Source: Lampris incognitus (Eukaryota > Chordata > Actinopteri > Lampriformes > Lampridae). From it: a stretch of 64,000 bases of DNA. The stretch's first letter is position 1; the number at the start of each line of letters is the position of its first letter. The position numbers and the translations under genes are program-made. Shown one piece after another: positions 1-10,020 of the stretch. The DNA is taken from assembly GCF_029633865.1 (NCBI RefSeq), contig NC_079219.1, forward strand, positions 17,427,310 through 17,491,309. Reading direction: 5' to 3'. The notes under the pieces were generated by a model. That model was not told the DNA's origin, ran no database searches, and was given only the letters and a program-made list of their open reading frames with translations.

Positions 1-152
1 AGAGCTATCATTTGCCACACGGACGGGCACACGGCTGGGCATCGAAGCCCACTTGTTCCGGGTTGAGACCACCAAGGATCTGTCCCTGTGGACCAGGCAC
101 ATTGTCAATGGATGTCACGCCGCAGCTGAAATGATTAAGGAAGTCACTACTA
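1..152 (+). CDS. sntb1: Syntrophin (beta-1-like), exon covering part of the second PH domain; 5' end outside or at window edge
   Basis: Syntrophins are cytoplasmic membrane-associated adaptors of the dystrophin complex (PH1-PDZ-PH1, PH2, SU domains). From base 2 the frame reads ELSFATRTGTRLGIEAHLFR and continues through WTRHIVNGCHAAAEMIKEVTT, the end of the syntrophin PH2 domain as I know it. The exon ends at 152 on a GTGAGT donor (153-158) in phase 1. The first base of the split codon is A and the next exon at 18779 supplies GT, giving a Ser. The frame is open to the window edge, so the exon start is not visible. Beta-1 rather than alpha-1 or beta-2 is inferred from the C-terminal exon and from the mtbp-like neighbour. 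No frame damage is seen. Confidence 0.88.
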
Positions 153-581
153 GTGAGTAATGAATCACCTCATACTCTCGTTCTCTCTCACTCAGATATA
201 GAAGAGAACTTTTGCATCACTCAAACGCTGTTAAGTGGATGCAGGGGACCACAAACTTACAAACACAGATGGTTGAAAAGAGAACACAAGCACATGTAGG
301 TGAAGTCAGCCACAGTGTGCTGCAAAGTGTGGCAGATTGAGGCTGGTATCGCCATGCTTTACACAGGACACATGACCAAAATGGCTCGTGTTGTTGCCTG
401 TTGGAAGATGAAGATTGTTGTAGCAAAAATACACCACAAGCTTGGTGATTTTAAATGACTAAAAAACTGCAAAGGAAGCAGATCAATAATGCCCGAGGAC
501 GTCCAAGTCGTTATGTCTCGTTTGGTTTTTGGACATCAGAGACCCATTTTTAAAATTAATGCATTGATCAAAATATTGAGG

Positions 582-703
<122 letters not shown>

Positions 704-719
704 TGGTTAGGTGTTTAGG

Positions 720-985
720 AAAAGTAGCTCAGGAGGGAGAGCAGGTCGTCTTGTAACGGGAGGGTTGCCAGTTCGATCCCCGGCTCCTCCCGGCAAAAAT
801 GTTGAGGTGTCCCTTAGCAAGACACCTAACCCCTAACTGCTCCGGTTGAGCTGGTTGTTACCTTGCGTGGTTGGTACTGTGTATGAGTGTGTGCGTGTGT
901 GGGTGAATGTGAGGTATTAATTAAAAGTGAAGCTGTTTGAGTGGCTGTTGCGGCTAGAAAAGCGCCGTATTAAATGCAGTCCACT
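720..985 (+). mobile_element. SINE-D copy, tRNA-derived
   Basis: The head GTAGCTCAGGAGGGAGAGCA resembles a tRNA A box and CCAGTTCGATCCCCGGCTCC a B box. The tail carries GAGTGGCTGTTGCGGCTAGA and TAAATGCAGTCCA. The second copy at 29392 (opposite strand) shares head and body. It resembles the widely spread teleost tRNA-derived SINEs, but I cannot fix the family name. Confidence 0.8.
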
Positions 986-1776
986 GACCATTTAAAGGGG
1001 TTTGTGATACTATTTGATGGCCGTATAGAAGAGAGAGACAAAGCTATTTATAGAATGGAATGCCTCTCAGCGTGTGTGTGTGTATGGGGGTGGAGGGGGT
1101 GGTGGTCTTTGGTACTGGCTGCCCTGGGAATTCCGATGGTATGTCCCTCTCCGTCTCCCCTCCCTCTCTTTCTCTCCATCTCATTCTCTCATTGCCTCAG
1201 TCTCTCGTTCTCCGAGCACAGAATGTTCTGGGAACTCTCCATCTTTCCCATGGGTAACTCTTCTCTCTATCTATAATTACATTTTGCCAAATTAAGTTGC
1301 AATTTGGATTCCACTCATGGATGAAACAGGTGGGCCAGAGTATCCTCACTAACAACGCAGATGATATATGATGTTAGAAATGTCCATCCTCTGCCAGTTC
1401 TGTCTCCAAATGATTTAATGATCCCAAATAAACAAACAAACAAAAATGTCTGCACATATGCTGTGTGTGGGCATTAACTATGATTAGCAGACATCTACAA
1501 TTCTTAGTTTGTATCAAACAGTCCAAGGCTTCAGATAGTGTCCAATTTCCTTTTTGATACAGGAGCGTTGCCATGACAAAATCGTGTCTGGACTTTGTTA
1601 TATAAATTACTATAGACGTAATCTATTATATTCTAATTGGAGCACCGGAATCAACAGATTAAGGATAATTGCACCAATCAAATTGAGCTATGGTACAGAT
1701 AGTTTTTTGTGTTATACCATTTGGAGCTACGTAGTATGAATACAAGTGTGAATTAAACAAGAAAGAAGAGAAAGCA
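986..1776. other. Intronic sequence without recognised feature
   Basis: TG- and TC-rich patches near 1070-1220, otherwise unremarkable. Short ORFs here are low-complexity or have no domain. Confidence 0.5.
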
Positions 1777-2100
1777 AGCCACTTTATTTTGTCATTGTAC
1801 GATTACAATGAAATTTGTTTTCTGTATTTCAACCCATCCGATTGGTAGGAGTGGTGGGCAGCTGTAGCACCCGGGAACCAACTCCAGTTCTTCTTTCCAT
1901 TGCCTTGGTCAGGGGCACAGACAGGAATATTAACCCTAACATGCATGTCTTTTTGATGGTGGGAGGAAACCGGAGCACCCGAAGGAAACCCATGCAGACA
2001 CGGAGAGAACATGCAAACTTCATACAGAAAGGACCTGGGACAGCCTGGGGTTCGAACCCAGGATCTTCTTGTTGTGAGGCAACAGTGTCATGCCGAATGT
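1777..2100 (-). mobile_element. SINE-A copy, tRNA-derived, reversed
   Basis: Reading on the minus strand: B-box-like GGGTTCGAACCC, body with TGGGTTTCCTTCGGGTGCTC, a GGATGGGTT motif and a tail GACAAAATAAAGTGGC. Part of the A-box half of the head is deleted. It stands head to head with the next SINE-A copy. Confidence 0.85.
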
Positions 2101-2111
2101 CCAGAATAACT

Positions 2112-2822
2112 GGTCAGGTGGCATGGTGGCCCAGTCGTTAGCACTGTTACCTCACAGCAAGAAGGTTCAAACCCGAGGCCATCCCAGGTCCTTTCTGTGT
2201 GGCGTTTGCATGTTCTCCCCATGTCTGTGTGGGTTTCCTCCGGGTGCTCCAGTTTCCTCCCACCATCAAAAAGGCATGCATGTTGGGCGTCCGGGTAGTG
2301 TAGCCGTCTATTCTGTTGCCTACCAACACGGGTCTTGCCAGTTCGAATCCCTGTGTTACCTCTGGCTTGGTCGGGCACCCCTACAGACAACTGGCCGTCT
2401 CTGTGGGTGGGAAGTGGTCGCTGCAATAGCGCCTTCTCTGATCAGTCGGGGCACCTGTTCAGGGGGGAGGGGGAACTGGGGAGAATAGTGTGATCCTCCC
2501 ACGTGCTACATCCTCCTGGTGAAACGCCTCACTGTCAGGTGAAAAGAAGAGGCTGGCGACTCCTCATGTATCGGAGAGAAACATATGGTAGTCTGAAGCC
2601 CTCCCTGGATCAGCAGAGGGGGTGGAGCAGACACCGGGACAGCTCAGAAGAGTGGGGTAATTGGCCGGATACAATTGGGGAGAAAAAAAATCACAAAAAG
2701 AAAACATGCATGTTAGGGTTGGTCCCCGGGCACTGCAGCTGCCCACTGCTCCTACACAATAGGATGGGTTAAATGCAGAGAACAACTTTGTTGTAAGAAT
2801 ACAATGACAAAATAAAGTGGCT
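2112..2822 (+). mobile_element. SINE-A copy split by a SINE-B insertion
   Basis: The left part runs 2112-2285 (GGCATGGTGGCCCAG head, Cys/Pro-like body) and the right part resumes at 2705-2715 and runs to a GACAAAATAAAGTGG tail at about 2822. The interruption at 2286-2704 is a complete SINE-B bounded by near-identical CATGCATGTTG/A duplications. Confidence 0.85.
2286..2704 (+). mobile_element. SINE-B copy nested in SINE-A
   Basis: tRNA-like head GCGTCCGGGTAGTGTAGCCG with B box CAGTTCGAATCC, body with CACTGTCAGGTGAAAAGAAG and TAATTGGCCGGATACAATTG, A-rich tail. Target duplication CATGCATGTTG (2275-2285) and CATGCATGTTA (2705-2715). Confidence 0.9.
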
Positions 2823-3300
2823 TTTTTTCTTCTTAAAATTGACACTATCACAGTAAATTCTAGTGTTACATCAACTCTGAGAGAGTTCACTTTGATACTA
2901 TGCTGGTGTTTATTTTGTCCCAATCTTTGCAGTGTTAAAATAACTCTATGTACAGTTAAAAGATAATTCTGCTTAACACCAGAAAGTGTTATCAACTTGC
3001 TACGCTGGAGTATAGAGTTATATTTCAACACTGTTAAAACTACAATGAACTCCAAAAGAGTGTTAATTTCACTTAAATTAGAGTCATATGATTTACACTG
3101 AATGGTTTGGTGCAATGTTGATTTACATTAATAAGTCATTACAGTGTTCAACTGATTGAATATTATTCTCCATACTGAACCCCATGACCTCTAAATAATT
3201 AACACAGTTGTTTGAACACTTCATAATTTTTCAAAAGGATATTCACATTTCCACGCTCTGTGAAAGTTTGTAATGAAATGAAATCCTGCACACAAGATAC
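2823..3300. repeat. AT-rich region with recurring AGTGTTA/TAACACT motifs
   Basis: Multiple short direct and inverted motifs such as CAGTGTTAAAATAACTC and TTCAACACTGTTAAAA. Similar motifs recur near 10630-10760. It is probably a degraded interspersed repeat; no termini could be defined. Confidence 0.4.
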
Positions 3301-3304
3301 CTGT

Positions 3305-3655
3305 ACACAGCAATGCAAGTGTGACATTAGCAAATATGACCGAGACACAAAATAGACGTTTCCATCAGAGTTGTCAGAAAATTGTCAAAAGGTTTTGTGA
3401 TAAAATAAACCAATACTGACAAGAAGAAATGGGCTTGATCACTCCTCTATACAACATGCACTGAAATGGCATATACAGCAATATAGGTGTGATAGTAGCA
3501 AATATGACAGTGAGGCACAATAAGGATGTTCCCATTAAAGTTGCAAGAAGATTGTTTGTCAAAAAGGTTTGTGATGAAAAAAACCATCAACACTCACAAG
3601 AAGCGATGGGCTTGATCGCTCCTCTATACAAAATGCACTGAGATGGTCATCAAAA
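3305..3655. repeat. Two tandem copies of a roughly 170-177 bp unit
   Basis: TGGGCTTGATCACTCCTCTA at 3430 recurs with one change at 3607. GCAAATATGACCGAGACAC-like sequence near 3330 recurs near 3497. The spacing is 168-177 bp. Confidence 0.7.
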
Positions 3656-3764
3656 CCCAAAATTACCACTTCACAAAGTAGAAAATTACATTATTTTGAA
3701 CATAGGCATATCAGATTGAAGGCCACAACAGACAAATGAACCAACATGATAATCATTGCCAAAA

Positions 3765-4378
3765 AACTTTTTTTTTTTCCCTGCTTTTTCTCCCCAGTTG
3801 TATCAGTTGGCCAATTACCCCACTCTTCCGAGCCGTCCCGGTCTCTGCTCCACCCTCTCTGCCGATCCGGGGAGGGCTGCAGACTACCACATGCCTCCTC
3901 CGATACATGTGGAATCGCCAGCCGCTTCTTTTCACCTGACAGTGAGGATCAAAGAAGGTTGAATCAGTTCACCAGGATACAACGTTTATTGACAGATACG
4001 TTTCATCACTCAACTAAGTGACATCTTCAGTCTGATTCAGTCTGATGAACTGATTCAACCTTCTTTGATTTTCTTAACTGGATTATTGAGCATGCATCAC
4101 GACACTGACAGTGAGGAGTTTCACCAGGGGGACATAGCGCGTGGAAGGATCACGCTATTACCCCCAGTTCCCCCCTGAACAGGCGCCCTGACCGACCAGA
4201 GGAGGCGCTAATGCAGCAACCAGGACACATACCCATGTCCGGCATCCCACCCGCAGACACGACCAATTGTGCCTTTAGGGATGTTCGACCAAGTCGAAGG
4301 TAACGCAGAGATTCGAACCTGCGATCCCCGTGTTGGTGGGCAATGGAATAGAACGCTTTCCTACCCAGACGCCCCTAG
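3765..4378 (-). mobile_element. SINE-B copy, split by a Penelope-like terminal fragment
   Basis: Minus-strand SINE-B: tail side at 3765, tRNA-like head at 4378. Candidate target duplication TTGCCAAAA at 3756-3764 and 4379-4387. The body is interrupted at 3949-4104. Confidence 0.88.
3949..4104 (-). mobile_element. 156-bp Penelope-like terminal fragment in inverted arrangement
   Basis: The flanks repeat CTGACAGTGAGGA (3936-3948 and 4105-4117), a 13-bp target duplication. Inside, GAAGGTTGAATCAGTTCA is mirrored by TGAACTGATTCAACCTTC. Between them the minus strand reads CTGAAGATGTCACTTAGTTG, AGTGATGAAACG and AATAAACG, the same terminal motif as the end of the Penelope-like element near 9941-9990. 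Inverted terminal copies are known for Penelope-like elements. Confidence 0.7.
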
Positions 4379-4683
4379 TTGCCAAAATATTTAACCCAGC
4401 TAGTTGTATAAGCATCAAAATGTGAACTCAGCTCAGGACCCTGACATATCACCTCATATCTCTCTAAATTACACACCATCTCAATATGTGTTGGTCCATG
4501 TTCATATCTTGTAAAATTAGGTTTCCCAGCAAAAAGCCGTGTGTGATAGTCTCACGGACATTTCTGAAGTTCTTAATTGAGCATTTGAAAAAATTATGTT
4601 TAGCCTAAAACCTCATGCACCAAACATGAAGGAGGGGCCTATTTGTCTAATACAACGAGGATAGTGGACTAAAAAATTGTGCT

Positions 4684-7346
4684 TCAGTAGCAGTCTTTTG
4701 TTTGGGAATACTGTCTTGAAAAAGTGAACTTGAAATGTCGATCTGAAATTAGATGCTGAAGAAAACAAGACCTGCCGTCGGTTACACAAGGAGTGAAAAC
4801 AATATAAACAATCTGAAACAAAAGTAATAGCAAGTGCCAGCCACAGAGATCACAAAAATGAGGCGTGTTGCACAATAAACACCATGCCTGACTTGCAATT
4901 AAACCAAGAACTTTGCTTTCATCCATTTTCAAGGCAGTTGGCTGATTTTTTTCTTTCAAGGTATAAGTAATTGAAAGCGAAAATCCATTCCAGCAAATCA
5001 GTTAGGTTAATTGTCTTAGTATTAAACAAGCGCTGATAAACAAGTTTCAGTTTATATTGTGCCACACTTTCCAAAATATCATGCATAATATCCGGCGCCA
5101 AGTTGTCACAAGTATGGTAGTATATATGGACATGCTCAAATTTGTTGGTACTCTTACAGCTCATTGAATTAATGCTTCATTCCTCCTGAAAAGTGATGAA
5201 ATTAAAAGCCATTTTGTCATGTATACTTGCATGCCTTTGGCATGTCATAGAATAAAGCAAAGAAGCTGTGAAACGATGATTATTGCTTATTCTACAAAGA
5301 TATTCTAAAATGGCCTGGACAGACTTTTTGATACCCCTTAGAAAAGATAATAAATAATTGGATTATAGTGATATTTCAAACTAATTAGTTTCTACAATTA
5401 GTATTACACATGTCCAATCTTGTAATCAGTCATTCAGCCTATTTAAATGGAGAAAAGTAGTCACTGTGCTGTTTGGTATTGTTGGGTGCTCCACACTGAA
5501 CATGGACCAGAGAAAGCAGAGGAGAGTGTTCTCTGAGGAGATCGGAATGAACATAATAGACCGGCATGGTAAAAGGTAAAGGCTACAAGACCATCCCCAA
5601 GCAGCTTGATGTTCCTGTGACAAAAGTTGCAAATATTATTATTAAGTCCATGGAACTGTAGCCAACCTCCCTGGACATGGCCACAAGAAGGAAATGGACC
5701 CCAGATTGAACAGAAGGATAGTGCAAATAGTAGAAAAACAACCAAGGATAACTGCCTATTCTGGACTATTCTGATGTGGCCTTCTACGAGTCTTGAGCTG
5801 AATCCTATCTAACATCTTTGGAAGGAGCTGAAACCTGCAGTCGGGAGAAAGTGCCCATCAAGCCCGAGACAGCTGGAGCAATTTGCTCAGGGAGAGTGGG
5901 CCAAAAGGCCTGTTAACATGTGCAGAAGTCCCACTGAGAGCTACAGAAAATGTTTGATTGCAGTGATTGCCTCTAAAAGGTTGTGCAACACAATATTAGG
6001 TTAAGGGTCCCATCATTTTTGTCCATGCAATTTTCATTTGTTCTGTTAGCATGTTGACTAAAAAAAAAAATCAAAAGCAAAGTGTGATTTCTATGAAATA
6101 TGGAATAAACAACGGTGATGCCAGTTACTTTTGTCATTTTCAAGTTATTTTAGAGAAAATTGTGCATTCTTCGTTTTTTGTGGACGGGTACCAACAAATT
6201 GAGCATGTCTGTAAGTGCATTAAACAAGCAATCTTTCTTCAGACCAAAGTAGATGACAGATATTGATTATCTCTTAAAAGTGCTGCAGTGCTCAGAATGA
6301 CGTTGTTTAGAAGGAAAAACAACACCAGGTTGATCTTCAGAAAAGATCCTTTGAAAAGCACCCCTCTCTGCTCAACAAAAATAACAGAAGTATGTTGCAC
6401 TAAACGATTCAACTAATCCAAATAAACTATGCAGTGGGAGGTTGCCTCCTGTGATCTGTACAACCCTTCCTCTCAATGGGTTATCACATACTAGGGTAGA
6501 AACACAACCCATTTCCAAACACTACAATTTATCGACTAGAGGCTTAAGGATGGCATCAGACCCATCAAACCATATTTTTTACGTCATCTATATGAAAAAG
6601 CAAAAGAAGTTGAATGTTCATTAATACAGGATTAAGTCTTGAGGGAATATTTCTCAAAATAAAATGCATGCAACCAAGTTTGTGGATTCCTTTTTGGGAC
6701 CCAAAGGATTAGCTGTCTCGAAACCATTGTAGTGCAGCTGAAGCTGTAAAGTGTTCTTCTCAAACGCAAATAACCTGTTACTTTTAACATAGTCACCGTC
6801 ACAAATACGTATCTTCATAAAAGTCATCTTTGTTTTCTTTTGTGTGCTGAAAAGCCTCCGATATGACTTTTGTTTCTGAACATTGACTGAATAGTTTTTA
6901 GGACTGGGACATAAATGAACTTATCTGTAACAGGAATCTGGCTGTATATCCCAGTTGTTCTGTTTTGTCTAACATCAGATCGAACACCTAGAACATATTC
7001 TACTGGTTGGACAATTTGCCACTTGTCTCCAAAGTACCTTTGCCGTTTAGCTTCTGTATTAAATTTTGTCAGTGGATTTTCAATGGAACGGAAACATCTC
7101 TCAACTGTCTCACAAAGCTCTGAAGCTCTGACGGACTTTACTGAGAACAGCCTCCTTTGTTTTGGTTTGTATTTCATCAACCAATTCCTCAATTGACACG
7201 ACTACTGCCTGAATTGTGCTATGAGCTACATTTGTAGCTTGTAACTGTGCAACTATAGACCCACACATATGATTCAAGTTAATCTCAGACTCAGTCACAG
7301 AACAGCTCTGCTTTATCAACCCTCCACTTTCATCCTCATTACTCAA
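4684..7346 (-). pseudogene. Decayed repeat-encoded protein gene, unnamed teleost family, split by Tc1 debris
   Basis: Four minus-strand frame segments read like one protein from right to left. 7346-7110 includes a CGSIVAQLQATNVAHSTIQA-like stretch. 7192-6824 includes NPLTKFNTEAKRQRYFGDKW and QPVEYVLGVRSD. After a gap, 5164-4919 includes DIMHDILESVAQYKLKLVYQ and LLEWIFAFNY. 4959-4684 includes QPTALKMDESKVLGLIASQA and WCLLCNTPHFCDL. The HD(L/I)LE...QYELKL and ASQ(A/S)WCLLRNTP patterns are familiar to me from many near-identical uncharacterised teleost proteins that appear to be transposon-encoded. I cannot name the superfamily. Frames shift between segments and a Tc1 remnant sits between the third and second, so this copy is dead. 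Confidence 0.5.
5462..6215 (+). pseudogene. Tc1-like transposon remnant, internally deleted
   Basis: The left part contains a Tc1-like N-terminal stretch around 5580-5680 (CATGGAACTGTAGCCAACCT). The right part encodes SLELNPI, then a stop (TAA 5810-5812) where the third catalytic Glu should be, then HLWKELKP and RKCLIAVIASKRLCNTI, the C-terminal end of a Tc1 transposase. A Tc1-type 3' end follows (GGTTAAGGGTCCCATCATTT onward). The catalytic core between the two parts is deleted. Confidence 0.75.
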
Positions 7347-7380
7347 CTCCAGATCATTGTCAAAGGTGTGCGGAACCCCA

Positions 7381-7422
7381 GCACGACAATCACATCTACT
7401 GTGTAGGATGTGATTGTCGTGC
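7381..7422. repeat. Perfect 16-bp-arm hairpin
   Basis: GCACGACAATCACATC (7381-7396) and its exact reverse complement (7407-7422) flank a 10-base loop. Confidence 0.9.
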
Positions 7423-7530
7423 AGAAGCTGTTAGAACAGGACAATGCTATTGACAGAATTTTGTACCATAGATTATACCCTGGGGAAGCCACACCTAGTC
7501 TGTATTGTTTCCCTAAGATACTACACAAAC

Positions 7531-8393
7531 AGATCCCCGTGTTACCTCCGGCTTGGTTGGGCGTTCCTCCAGACACAATTGACCTTTCGCAAAGTACCGC
7601 CCCAGAACGGTGCTTGTCCAATCCTACCTTAGCAACGGTCTGTCAAGCTTTCAAATACAACAAAATGCTGAAATGGTGTGCCTATGGGATCTGCAAATTG
7701 GATACTAGATATCTGAAAAGTTTGGAGAGGGTGTAATTTTCTTTCCCTTCCCGAAACCCAGAACGCAAGAAGCGCAATGTCGGCAATAGATTTCGCAGTA
7801 TAGCAGACCCCATGGCCAGCTTAATCCATCCAAAATCAACAAAAATACCTGTCTGCTCCAAGCTAAGCTTGCTAATATGTTAGCTGTATTAGCTATCAAT
7901 AATAGCTGGTATTACTGTTACTTTTACCCACACAATGCGCTGATGTCTTCCTTCAGGTTTTGGTGTTTTCCAGCTACTTCCTGGATAGTTCTGAAATGCT
8001 TGACGGGCATAGCAACAGTAGCTAAAGGGGGCGGGACTTTGCGAAAGGTCAATTGGTCGTGTTTGTGGATGGGAAGCCAGATGTGGGTGTGTGTCCAGGT
8101 CGCTGCACTAGTGCCTCCTCTGGTCAGTCATGGTATCTGTTCAGGGGGAGGGGAAGGGGGAACTGGAGGGAGTAGCGTGATCCTCCCACGCACTACGTCC
8201 CTCTGGTGAAACTCCTCACTGTCAGGAAAAAGAAGCAGCTGGCAACTCCACATGTATCGGAGGAGGCGTGGTAGTCTGCAACCCTCCCCGGATTGACAGA
8301 GGGGGTGGAGCAGCGACTGGGACGGCTCGGAAGAGTGGGGTAATTGGCCGGATACAATTGGAGAGAAGAAGGGGGGAGGGGGGGATAAAAAAT
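7531..8393 (+). mobile_element. 5'-truncated SINE-B copy split by a TIR element
   Basis: SINE-B sequence begins at ATCCCCGTGTTACCTCCGGC (about 7532), stops at CAATTG (7576-7581), and resumes at 8050 (CAATTGGTCGTG) through CACTGTCAGG and TAATTGGCCGGATACAATTG to about 8393. The 5' tRNA-like head is missing apart from the last bases of the B box. Confidence 0.85.
7582..8049. mobile_element. 468-bp non-autonomous DNA transposon with inverted termini
   Basis: It starts ACCTTTCGCAAAGTACCGCC and ends with the reverse complement (GGCGGGACTTTGCGAAAGGT). The match continues imperfectly for about 70 bp (GTCTGTCAAGC / GCTTGACGGGC). It is flanked by CAATTG on both sides and interrupts SINE-B, so the boundaries are exact. 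No ORF. The superfamily is unassigned; a 6-bp palindromic duplication is unusual. Confidence 0.85.
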
Positions 8394-8401
8394 ATACATA
8401 A

Positions 8402-10020
8402 ACAGGATGTGCCATTATGGCCTATTGTTCGTATGATTAACTCAGTGATCTATAACATCTCTAAGTTTCTTGCATCTATTCTTAATCCATTGGCAGGCAG
8501 TAATGAACATCACATTCAGAACACTATGGATTTTGTGGTTAAGATGAGGGACATCATTATGGAGAGGAATTAAACAATGGTCTCTTATGATGTTAAGTCT
8601 CTCTTCATGTGCGTTCTTGTTGATGGAAGGAGTGGAGGTAGTCCATATGAAATCAAAAAACGACCCCACCCTTAGCAATAGGACCACCTTCAACACTGAC
8701 CAAGTGTGTTTGCCCCTGAAACTGTTTCTTCAGTCCATGTACTTCACATACAGAGGCAGTACTATAGGCAGAGGCATGGCTGTGCTATGGTTTCCCAGTT
8801 TTATCTGTAGTGGCCAATTTGTCTATGGAAGAAGTGGAAAAGAGGGCTCTGATGTCCTATCCAGGGATACCACCTAGCCATTGGTTCAGATTTGTGGACA
8901 ATACCTGGGTTAAAATTAAATCTCAGGACATACCACATTTCACCGACCACATTAACTGTGGACAACCACATCAAGTTCACCAGGGTGGATGTGAAAAATG
9001 GCAGGTTAGCCTTCTGAGACTGTGAAATTGCAATTGGTGATGGGGGACATTTGACTGTTGACGTTTACCGTAAACCAACATATACTGATCAGTACTTAAG
9101 GTTTGACTCTCATCATCCACTGGAGCACAAACTAGGAGTCATCAGGACACTGTACCATCACGCTGACAACGTTCCCACCGACACAGCGGCCGGGGAAGGG
9201 AGAAATCCCACATTAAACAGGCCCTGGTTAAGTGTGGTTATCCTAACTGGGTGTTTGTCAAAGCCAGGAAGATGCACAAACAGTGCATCAGCTGATCGAA
9301 GAGAGGAGGACGACAGCTGCCTCAGCATAAACCAGTGGTGCTTCTGTATGAGGCAGGAGTGTCAGAACAGATGAGACGCATATTTTCGAAACACTGCGTC
9401 TCAGTTGCTTTCAAACCCCAAAACACACTGCACCAGAAATTGGTTCACCCCAAGGATCAGGTACCCCTGTACAAACAGAGCAATACAGTGTACACTGGTA
9501 AGTGCCAATAGGATTGCCGTGACTTGTACATTGGGGAAACTAAACAGACACTGGTCAAGAGGATGGCACAACACAGGAGAGCTAACATGTCAGGCCAGGG
9601 CTCCGCAGTCTACACCCATCTACAGGCCAGTGGCCACTCTTTCAAGGATGAGGATGTGCACATCCTTGATAGGGAGGAACGCTAGTTTGAATGGGGAGTC
9701 AAAGAGGCCATATATGTTAAGAGGAAACGAACATTCCTGAACCAAGCGAGGGCTAAGAGTACATTTGTCGCCGTCTTACAATGCTTTGATTACAACTATT
9801 CCCCAATCCTCTGTGAATAGTACACATGGCCATTGTAACTCTAGTTATATAGCAATTTGCATATGAAACCAATCATTGGTTTCAATCGTTATGCGACTGT
9901 ATTGTTTATAAGGGGAGGGGATACCTGCAGTCAGTTTAGACTGAAGAGGTCACTTAGATGAGTGATGAAATGCGTCTGTCAATAAACGTGTCCAGATGAA
10001 CTGATTCACCTTTCTGTGAT
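8402..10020 (+). pseudogene. Penelope-like retroelement, decayed: RT remnants, GIY-YIG endonuclease and 3' terminal motif
   Basis: Penelope-like elements couple a telomerase-related reverse transcriptase to a GIY-YIG nuclease. Frame fragments run in order. 8409-8573 holds an RT-upstream piece (IVRMINSVIYNISKFLASIL). 8580-8620 holds a VSYDVKSLF motif with the first catalytic Asp. 8870-8910 reads FRFVDNTWVKIK, where the expected second Asp of the VDD-type motif is Asn. 9045-9180 reads LTVDVYRKPTYTDQYLRFDS and HHPLEHKLGVIRTLYH. 9521-9820 is one frame reading DLYIGETKQTLVKRMAQHRR, HLQASGHSFKDEDVHILDRE and KRTFLNQARA, with one internal stop near 9685 and a terminal TAG at 9818-9820. Earlier fragments lie in different frames, so it is inactive. 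The 3' end (9936-10020) has the terminal motif shared with 3949-4104. Confidence 0.85.

Noticed and set aside
1815-2426. Overlapping ORFs of 60-112 codons on both strands
   Set aside because: They translate tRNA-derived SINE sequence; similar proteins recur at every SINE-A and SINE-B copy.
9934-9987. Hammerhead-like order CTGAAGA, helix TCACT/AGTGA, GAAA, GTC at the end of the Penelope-like element
   Set aside because: Helix I next to the core is mismatched (GA against AA) before a GTTTA/TAAAC pairing, and GAAAC reads GAAAT. Possible relic, but not strong enough to annotate.
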